This document shows positions 55,079-64,000 of a stretch of 64,000 nucleotides of DNA, piece after piece. Position 1 is the stretch's first letter. Each line of letters starts with the position of its first letter. The DNA is from Rapana venosa. Taxonomy: Eukaryota > Mollusca > Gastropoda > Neogastropoda > Muricidae. The DNA is taken from assembly GCA_028751875.1 (NCBI GenBank), contig CM054135.1, positions 14,184,924-14,248,923 of the forward strand, in the 5' to 3' direction. Position numbers and translations under genes: made by a program. A model generated the notes under the pieces. The model searched no databases, was not told the origin of the DNA, and saw only the letters and a program-made list of their open reading frames with translations.

Positions 55079-55374
55079 TTTCCTTTCTTCTTACTTAATT
55101 TGGAACTGGAAGAGCCATTCTCCTTCGGTTGATTCATACCTAGGCAGTGTGATGTCGTTGTGATTTAAGTCTTGGTGTTTGAACAGAGGAATGTGTGTAT
55201 AGCAAGACTGTTGTTGTACCTAATGAAGAGACGTTTCTGTGACTAGCTCCTGGTCTTGCCGAACTTGGGTTCCTTTGTTAGCTTCTACCACCAGGTCTGC
55301 CAGTAAATCGATGATTTTATCGCCAGGGTCTTTCTATTTTTATACACTATTGATGTTTCTGCTTGTATGCTCTT

Positions 55375-55560
55375 TGTCTCTCTCTCTTTCTCTCTCTCTC
55401 TCAGTCTGTCTCTCTCACTCTCTGTGCCCCTATGTCTCTGTCTGTCTCTGTCTATCTGTCTGCCTCTCTCTCTTTCTCTCTCTCTCTGTCTCTCTGCCTG
55501 TCTTTCTCTCTGTCTGTCTTGTCTGTCTCTCTTTCCTGTTTTCTCCCTATCTCTCGTTCC
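55375..55560. repeat. (CT)n/(CTGT)n microsatellite
   Basis: CT-rich run with CTGTCTGTCTC words. Confidence 0.95.
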
Positions 55561-55608
55561 ACCATAATTATATGTTTTTAAGCAAATGTAAACGCAGAGG
55601 CAAACCTG

Positions 55609-55808
55609 ATGAGGACAGTTATCCATGGTAGGGTTGAGGGTAGAAGGAAAAGAGGCAGACCACCAGCATCCTACATTGCTAAAGTCACTGAGATCAGTGG
55701 TCTGGGAGGAGAGCTACAGGAGATCGTAGAATTCAGCAGAGATAGATCGTGAGTGCTGGTGGCATTGCCTGGAGATCCTACAACGGACAGCGGTGATGGA
55801 GACAGTTG
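55609..55808 (+). mobile_element. LINE C-terminal remnant
   Basis: Encodes VEGRRKRGRPPASYIAKVTE, then ISGLGGELQEIVEFSRDRS, TGA, and LVALPGDPTTDSGDG. It is the C-terminal GRRxRGRP...SRDR region of an RTE-like reverse transcriptase with one stop. 5'-truncated; no tail recognised. Confidence 0.7.
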
Positions 55809-56039
55809 AGTTTGAAATAGATGGTTTTGGGTGCTGCGAAACCATCTACAACGCATTAGAATTAAAGCATTGCCCTTAGCAACACCCCATGAAAACAAAC
55901 CAACCAAGAAAGAAATCCGATCTGACCAAGTTACAAGCATCATAATGAGTGCATACTGCATCCACTCAGTGCCCCTACTGCATACCACACACCCTGCACA
56001 GCAACAGCCACCTCTGTTGATAAGAATATGTGCAATACA

Positions 56040-56830
56040 GAACTATTGCCACCTCAGTAAATAATATGTGCAATACATAGCTACCGCCACCCCATTAAAT
56101 AATATGTATAATACATAGCTACCACCACCCCATTAAATAATATGTATAATACATAGCTACCACCACCCCATTAAATAATATGTATAATACATAGCTACCA
56201 CCACCCCATTAAATAATATGTGTAATACATAGCTACCGCCACCCCATTAAATAATAATATGTATAATACATAGCTACCACCACCCCATTAAATAATATGT
56301 GTAATACATAGCTACCACCACCCCATTAAATAATATGTGTAATACATAGCTACCGCCACCCCATTAAATAATAATATGTATAATACATAGCTACCACCAC
56401 CCCATTAAATAATATGTGTAATACATAGCTACCACCACCCCATTAAATAATAATATGTATAATACACACCTACTGCCACCTCATTAAATTAGTTCAACAA
56501 CTACTGCAAACTCATCAAATAATATGGGTACTACACACCTGCTGCCACCTCATTAAATAAGAATATGTGTAATACAGAAATACTGCCACCTCATTAAATA
56601 AGAGTATGTGTACTACAGAAATACTGCCACCTGATTAAATAAGAATATGTGCAATACAGAAATACTGCCACCTCATTAAATAAGAGTATGTGTACTACAG
56701 AAATACTGCCACCTGATTAAATAAGAATATGTGTAATACAGAAATACTGCCACCTCATTAAATAAGAATATGTGTACTACAGAAATACTGCCACCTCATT
56801 AAATAAGAATACGTGCTACTGCGACCTCAC
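56040..56830 (+). repeat. 38/41-bp satellite, two subfamilies
   Basis: Left half: unit accaccaccccattaaataa plus tatgtgtaatacatagct (38 bp, spacing 38 checked at 56111-56149) with a 41-bp variant. Right half: gccacctcattaaataagaa plus tatgtgtaatacagaaatact (41 bp). About 20 units in total. Related in register to the array at 57 kb. Confidence 0.95.
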
Positions 56831-58524
56831 GAAACAAAACCACACAATACTTTACTCTCACCGCCGAAAGTGAAACCATCTGCAATATACCTCTACTCCA
56901 TTATCCCAAAGTAAAATCATCAACAACATTTCCAATACCACTTTACAATAAAACCACTCGTAAAACACCTTTGCCGCAACCTTTTGAAACAAAACCACCT
57001 ATAATACACTGCTAATGTCACTTCTTAAAATAAAACCAGCTATAAACACTGCTATTGTCACTTCTTAAAAAAAAAACCGTCTACAACACACTGCTATTGT
57101 CACTTCTTAAAATAAAACCAGATATATAACACACTGCTATTGTCACTTCTTAAAATAAAACCATCTACAACACACTGCTATTGTCACTTCTTAAAATAAA
57201 ACCATCTACAACACACTGCTATTGTCACTTCTTAAAATAAAACCATCTACAACACACTGCTATTGACACTTCTTAAAATTAAACCATCTATAACACACTA
57301 CTATTGTCACTTCTTAAAATAAAACCATCTACAACACACTGCTATTGTCACTTCTTAAAAATTAATAAAACCATCTATATTACACTGCTATTGTCACTTC
57401 TTAAAAATTAATAAAACCATCTATATTACACTGCTATTGTCACTTCTTAAAAATTAATAAAACCATCTACAACACACTGCTATTGTCACTTCTTAAAATT
57501 AAACCATCTATAACACACTACTATTTCCACTTCTTAAAATAAAACCATCTACAACACACTGCTATTGTCACTCCTTAAAATAAAACCATCTACAACACAC
57601 TGCTATTGTCACTTCTTAAAATTAAACCATCTATAACACACTGCTATTGTCACTTCTTAAAATAAAACCAGATATATAACACACTGCTATTGTCACTTCT
57701 TTAAATAAAACCAGATATATAACACACTGCTATTGTCACTTCTTAAAATAAAACCATCTATAACACACTGCTATTGTCACTTCTTAACATAAAACCTTCT
57801 ACAACACACTGCTATTGTCACTTCTTAAAATTAAACCATCTATAACACACTACTATTGTCACTTCTTAAAATTAAACCATCTATAACACACTACTATTGT
57901 CACTTCTTAAAATAAAACCATCTATAACACACTACTATTGTCACTTCTTAAAATTAAACCATCTATAACACACTGCTATTGTCACTTCTTAAAATAAAGC
58001 CATCTATAACACACTACTATTGTCACTTCTTAAAATAAAACCATCTACAACACACTGCTATTGTCACTCCTTAAAATAAAACCATCTACAACACACTGCT
58101 ATTGTCACTTCTTAAAACAAAACCATCTATAACACACTACTATTGTCACTTCTTAAAATAAAACCAGATATATAACACACTACTATTGTCACTTCTTAAA
58201 ATAAAACCAGATATATAACACACTGCTATTGTCACTTCTTAAAATAAAACCACATAATTTATAACACACTGCTATTGTCACTTCTTAAAATAAAACCACA
58301 TAATTTATAACACACTGCTATTGTCACTTCTTAAAATAAAACCAGATATACAACACACTGCTATTGTCACTTCTTAAAATAAAACCAGATATATAACATA
58401 CTGCTATTGTCACTTCTTAAAATAAAACCAGATATACAACACACTGCTATTGTCACTTCTTAAAATAAAACCAGATATATAATACTCTGCTATTGTTACA
58501 TCTTTAAAATGAATTAAACCATCT
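56831..58524 (+). repeat. 41-bp satellite, about 37 copies, with degenerate left edge
   Basis: Unit cactgctattgtcacttctt plus aaaataaaaccatctacaaca (41 bp, spacing checked at 57181 and 57222). Subtypes with 'agatatataa' or 'aaaattaataaaacc' occur in local runs, indicating block duplication. 56831-56990 holds strongly diverged units. The strand is poor in G. Confidence 0.95.
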
Positions 58525-58534
58525 ACAACACACT

Positions 58535-58830
58535 AGGGGACGGGATAGCTCAGTGGTCGGAGCACTCGCTTTCCCCCAGCCAAGTTAAGCAGCGTCGAGC
58601 GTGGTTACCAGTTGGATGGGTGACTGTTTGCGCGCCTTGGCTTCAGTACAGTTCCCCCAGTTCACCCAGCTGTAAATGGGTACCTGCCCTCTTTAGGGTC
58701 AGGGAAGGTAAAGCAGCGAGGGAGAGGAGATGGGCGCCGCCCTCAATATGCTGGCTGTAGAGAAGTAAGGTCTCTGACGCCTCGCTCCCCTACGACCTTA
58801 TAGGTTATGGGACACCTTTACCTTTACCTT
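58535..58830 (+). mobile_element. 5S-SINE, full length, inserted in the satellite
   Basis: Complete head (gggatagctcagtggtcgga), 5S-like block (gtcgagcgtggttaccagtt, ggatgggtgactg) and body, ending 'ggacacctttacctttacct'. Flanked by ACAACACACT at 58525-58534 and 58831-58840. That word also belongs to the satellite unit, but the exact abutment supports a target-site duplication. Confidence 0.93.
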
Positions 58831-58840
58831 ACAACACACT

Positions 58841-59440
58841 GCTATTGTTACATCACGACATAAAAATATGTATACTACATCACTATTGCCACCTCATGAT
58901 AAACATCTACAATACACTTTTGTTACCTTATGACATAAAACCATGCATATTAATACACTACTATTTTTGTCACTTCATAAAATAAAACAATCTATAATAC
59001 ACTGGGGACTGGACAGCTCAGTGGTCAGAGCACTTTCTCCAAGCCAATGATAAGCAACGTCGAGCGTGGTTACCAATTAGGTGGGTGACCGTTTGCGCGC
59101 CTTCGCTTCAGTACATCCCCTAGTTCACCCAGCTGTAAATGGGTACCTGCCCTCTTTAGGGTTAGGGAAGGTAAAGCAGCGAGGGAGAGGAGATGGGCGC
59201 CGCCTACAATATGCTGGCCCCTACAGAAGTGAGGTTTCTGACGCCTCGCTCCCCTACCACAACATAGGTTATGGGACACCTTTACCTTTTTATGATACAC
59301 TACTATTGTTAACCCATGATTTATAAGGATCCAAAACACACCAGCACTGCCACTTCAAGAACTACACCATGTAGACTACACTACCACTGCTACCATAAGA
59401 AATAAAACGATCTATAATGCACTTCAGTTTCACTTATGAC
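58841..59440 (+). repeat. Degenerate right edge of the 41-bp satellite
   Basis: Diverged units ('taatacactactatttttgt', 'aaaacaatctataatacact', 'aaacgatctataatgcactt') either side of the second SINE. Confidence 0.75.
59004..59290 (+). mobile_element. 5S-SINE, full length, inserted in the satellite
   Basis: Head ggactggacagctcagtggt, 5S-like block (caacgtcgagcgtggttacc, aattaggtgggtgaccgttt) and body to 'ggacacctttacct'. Flanked by ATACACT at 58997-59003 and 59295-59301, again a satellite word, so a 7-bp target duplication is likely but not certain. Confidence 0.9.
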
Positions 59441-60218
<778 letters not shown>

Positions 60219-60306
60219 CACAAATTACGACAATGGTTTGTCTACAAAATGTAACTACTTGAAAACAAACCAACCCGAAAAAACCTCCACGTAATTTTAC
60301 AGATAT

Positions 60307-60380
60307 CACACACACACACACACACACGCACACACACACACACATACATACACACACACTTACACACACACACACATACA

Positions 60381-60411
<31 letters not shown>

Positions 60412-60575
60412 TTACACACACACACACTTACACACACACTTACACACACACACACTCACACACACACACACACTCACACACACTCACAAACACACACACA
60501 CTTACACACATACTTACACACACACACTTACACACATACTTACACACTTACACACACACACACACACACACACCC
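60307..60575. repeat. (CA)n with TTACA words
   Basis: CA run interrupted by repeated cttacacacac and catacacacac words, giving a longer-period minisatellite character. Confidence 0.95.
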
Positions 60576-60792
60576 ACGCCCTGAGCTCCTTTAACAAGCC
60601 TCCTGACCTTTGACTGGTGTGCCTCATGGACCCCTCCTCTCCCTTTAATTAACGGGCTTCAGAGCCTGACAGCTCAATCCCCTCAATTGCAGACCACCGC
60701 TTCTGAAATCATTGCTTTGCTTTAGAACGAAATCCCACACAGATAGATCCATGGTGTCCTCAGAGAGAAGCAACGAAGGGGGGTGGTCCCAA

Positions 60793-60798
<6 letters not shown>

Positions 60799-60878
<80 letters not shown>

Positions 60879-61016
60879 GGCAGACAGAGACAGGGAAGGG
60901 GGAAGGGAGGGAGGAGAGAGAGATGGAGGGAGGAAGAGGAGAGAGAGAGACACAGAGAGAGAGAAAGAGAGAGAAAGAGAGAGAGAGGAAGGGAGGGAGG
61001 GAGGGAGGAGGAGGAG

Positions 61017-61104
<88 letters not shown>

Positions 61105-61105
61105 A
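60799..61105. repeat. (GA)n/(GACA)n/(GGA)n microsatellite
   Basis: Purine-rich plus strand over about 300 bp with GACAGACAGACA blocks on both sides. Long poly-RE and poly-SL frames here are artefacts. Confidence 0.97.
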
Positions 61106-61473
61106 ACAGACAGATAAACAGAGAAGGGGGATGGTCACAGAGAGAAGAGAGAGAGGGGAGATGGGGGAAGGTGGTGATCACGAGCGGGGAGGGGGTGGGG
61201 TGGGGGTGGTGAGAGAGCTACACCCCCACGGTAAGCAGTCATGGGGAAGGAAGGTGGGGCGAGGTGGGGGGCAGACCCCAGCATGTTTAATTACAGGCAG
61301 TGTGTGCCTGGAGCGTCCAGTGTGTTTCTGAGCTACACGTGTGGTCAGCTGGCCTCCAGGAAACAGGTTATCAGAAACTGTGGTCTGTCCATGTTGGTGG
61401 AGTGTTGGCCCTCCAAGCACTGGTCCACCGTACCACGGCTTTGATTAATTAAGGGGGAGCTAGTTGTAGGCTA

Positions 61474-61750
61474 GCACTCGCTTTCCCCCAGCCAAGTTAA
61501 GCAGCGTCGAGCGTGGTTACCAGTTGAATGGGTGACCGTTTGCGTGCCTTGGCTTCAGTACAGTTCCCCCAATTCACCCAGCTGTAAATGGGTACCTGCC
61601 CTCTTTAGGGTCGGGGAAGGTAAAGCAGCGAGGGAGTGGAGTTGGGCGCCGCCCTCAATATGCTGGCCCTAGAGAAGTGAGGTCTCTGACGCCTCGCTCC
61701 CCTACGACCTTATAGGTTATGGGACTCCTTTACCTTTACCTTTTTTTTTT
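61474..61750 (+). mobile_element. 5S-SINE, 5'-truncated, clear target duplication
   Basis: Starts within the head at 'gcactcgctttcccccagcc', so the A box is absent. It then has the full 5S-like block and body, ending in TTTACCTTT and T11. Flanked by TAGTTGTAGGCTA at 61461-61473 and 61751-61763 (13 bp). The boundaries are therefore precise. Confidence 0.95.
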
Positions 61751-61763
61751 TAGTTGTAGGCTA

Positions 61764-62896
61764 CACTAGAGCTGAAAATGTCCTGCCATCCACGTGTTTA
61801 TGCAGAGGAGCGTGTTGCCTTTAGGCCATACCGTTGATACAGTAATCAACAATAACAATAGAGATACCATGCTTTTTTAATAGCTGTTGGGGATAATTTG
61901 AAAATGTTCATCGATTTTTGTTGAAGAAATGAGTATAGTTATGACTTCTAAGGTTGAAAAATGAAGATGACTCCAGAATGTTCTGCAAGAGTTTCCCTTT
62001 GTAGCGATGTTTTCTGTTCGATTACTTCTTTGTTTTTTTTTTTATGCAACCGTGTTGAAAAACTAATCTTTGGAACAGGAATGCTAAAATAATACAAACA
62101 TGCGGAGAAGCCCGATGCAAGAGTTACAGATCTAAAAACACTACACACTATGTGAGAAAACAGTGGCAACACCAAGGGTTTTTCTCACACAGCGTGGTGC
62201 AAATCCATCCCTTAGGGCACAGAATGAAACGGCTGAAACCCAATGCTGACTGGTTCAACTGCCCCAGCCTATTACTCTTCCTGTCAGTGTTCCCATTGCA
62301 TCAGGTTTAGATGTGACTTCCCCGCCCTGGCGAGATCAATCACAGTGCAGGGCTGTCACACCTGATGCCTCTGATCAGTGACTGTCATCGCTGACTACAC
62401 AACCCACAATAACCCATGTTTTCTCAGAACGAACAGTTTATAGCTTCTTCATAGAAACAGATCCAGCCACTTAAAGTCAGCGTCAGTTCAGACTGAAGAG
62501 ATATATCGTAGGGACAGAACAATGGAAAGTGTTTCATTCAGCGACAGGCTTCAAACTGCACCTGCATCAATACATCTGTTATTGTTAAGACTAGCTGTAG
62601 AATTGTGAGGTGATAAATTATTTCGGTATCATTAGGCCTAGGCTAGCACCTAGTTTTGACTAACATAATTATAGATCTAGACTACTTTCTCAGTTTCACA
62701 AAATTGATCTTTTTCTTTTTATTCTGTGTGAGCATTTTGTTGTTGGTTTTGTGTCTCTTGTTCCACTTTAGAAGTCAGCTGCACATGATCATATTAATGA
62801 TTATGATGATTGCATAGCTATTTTGTGTGATTATGTGTATATATGAATGTGCGTGTTTGGGCATGTAAATGCGTGTGCACCTGTCTGTGCGTCTAT
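61764..62896. other. Intergenic, no recognised feature
   Basis: AT-rich unique-looking sequence, with no coding frame above 75 codons. Confidence 0.45.
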
Positions 62897-64000
62897 GTAA
62901 TAATAATAATAATAATAAATGGAATTTATATAGCGCTATATCTTGCAGAGACAAATCAAAGCGCTTGCACTCAACTCATTCTTACACAGTCATACAACCA
63001 GTGACAAGCAATAGTTCCATCAAGTCAAAATGTGCACACGCGCACACACACACACACACACACAGGTCACACACCCTGGCAGGGCAATAGAATCTTGGTT
63101 GTTGAAGGCAGGGGGAAAAAAACCCAAAAAACTATGAGATGAGGCAGGAGAGGAAAATCTTAGGTTTGAAATAAATATGTCTTGAGACTGGATTTAAAAG
63201 TGTCATAAGAAGGCTTTTGGCGGAGAGAGAGAGGGAGATCATTCCACATTAATGACCAGAAATAGAGAAAGAGCGACGGCCGATGGTGGATTGGTTGAAT
63301 CTAGGTATTCGTAAGGACAAGGTATCTGCAGCAGAGCGGAGAGAACGAGAAGGAGTGTACAAGTGAAGACATTCACAGAGGTAGGCGGGTGCTGTTTTGT
63401 GGAGACATTTGTAACAGAGGGTACTGATCTTATAGTTTACTCTCTGTGGCACAGGCAGCCAGTGGAGAGATTGCAAGAGAGGGGTAATATGCTCAGATTT
63501 TTTCTTTCTGAGGATTAGACGAGCTGCAGAGTTTTGTATACGTTGAAGGGATTGGATAGATGATGCTGGCAGACCAGCCAACAGAGAGTTGCAATAGTCC
63601 AGACGTGAAAGAATGAAAGACGCAACAAGTTTGGATGTTGCATCTGTGGACAGGTACTTTCGAATTGCACTAATACGCCGTAATTGATAGTAGCAGGACT
63701 GGCAGGTCTGAGTGATGAATTTTTGCATAGAGAGTGTGTTGTCAATAATGACCCCTAGATACTTCACAGCAGTGGATAAAGGGACTGATGCATTGCCAAG
63801 TTGTATTGAAGCTGCTGCGATGGAAGAGAGTTTGTGTTTGGTCCCTACAAGCATGGTTTCTGTTTTATCTGCATTTAGCTGTAATTTGTTCTGTATCATC
63901 CAATTTTGGATATCTTGAAAGCAGTGGGCCATATTTGTAAAGAGAGAAGGCAGATTTTCAGGAGTGTCGCTGCTTAGAATCTGAGAGTCATCTGCATAAA
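62897..64000 (-). mobile_element. CR1-like LINE, 3' half (continues beyond window)
   Basis: Minus-strand frame open from the window edge: YADD, the catalytic reverse-transcriptase motif, at 63998-63987, then LNADKTETMLVGT, VKYLGVIID, FILSRLDYCNSLLAGLP, LQRIQNSAARLIL and LHWLPVPQRVNYKI. The frame stops at 63249 after SISGH. In the next frame the normal C-terminus WNDLPLSLRQKPSYDTFKSS continues, so there is one frameshift. The 3' UTR carries a (GT)n at 63040-63064 (minus) and ends 'agcgctatataaattccatt' plus (TTA)n at 62897-62920. Confidence 0.92.

Noticed and set aside
54595..55163. Poly-T, poly-L, poly-Y and poly-N proteins of 167-193 codons
   Set aside because: Trinucleotide microsatellite translations.
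60645..61331. Long poly-SL and poly-RE frames on both strands
   Set aside because: GA microsatellite translations.

Overview
The window looks like nuclear DNA of an animal, most likely a gastropod mollusc. The evidence is two intron-poor rhodopsin-class GPCR genes of a molluscan orphan/chemosensory type, very frequent (GT)n, (GA)n and (CA)n microsatellites, several decayed LINEs, and tRNA-headed SINEs carrying a central domain resembling the one I associate with invertebrate Ceph-type SINEs. Nothing suggests a prokaryote, organelle or virus. Species-level placement is inference.

Layout. 0-0.5 kb: 3' half of a GPCR gene that begins outside the window. 0.8-7 kb: SINEs, a 75-bp tandem block, and a SINE split by a LINE. 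7-17.2 kb: a long domain of decayed tandem repeats (36/41-bp, 30-bp, 30-bp and 31/41-bp units) interrupted by a LINE RNase H fossil. 17.2-27 kb: microsatellites, SINEs and a roughly 330-bp dispersed repeat. 28.2-29.4 kb: a LINE with an inverted 5' part. 29.4-34.7 kb: a speculative small four-exon gene on the minus strand. 35-44.6 kb: SINEs, a LINE remnant, minisatellites and a dense microsatellite cluster. 44.8-46.0 kb: the only complete protein-coding gene, a 386-residue GPCR, followed 43 bp after its stop by a LINE with a 12-bp target-site duplication. 48-55 kb: dispersed repeats and a 28/31-bp minisatellite. 56-59.4 kb: 38/41-bp and 41-bp satellites hosting two SINEs. 60-61 kb: very long microsatellites. 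62.9-64 kb: the 3' half of a CR1-like LINE cut by the window edge at its YADD motif.

How it fits together. The two GPCRs lie on the same strand 44 kb apart, and I count about 70 of 132 identical residues over the shared C-terminal part, so they are probably members of one locally duplicated receptor cluster. Most of the rest is repeat. Three SINE head types are visible: a chimeric tRNA/5S-rRNA-like type (called 5S-SINE here), a tRNA-headed type with the Ceph-like centre (SINE-B), and a tRNA-headed type with another body (SINE-C). There is also a tRNA-Leu-like type. SINE-B shares its 3' tail with the CR1-like LINE. RTE-like LINEs have left insertions with target-site duplications, one of them inside a SINE. 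The 41-bp satellites at 9-11 kb and 57-58.5 kb appear to be relatives in opposite orientation. All alignments were made by eye.
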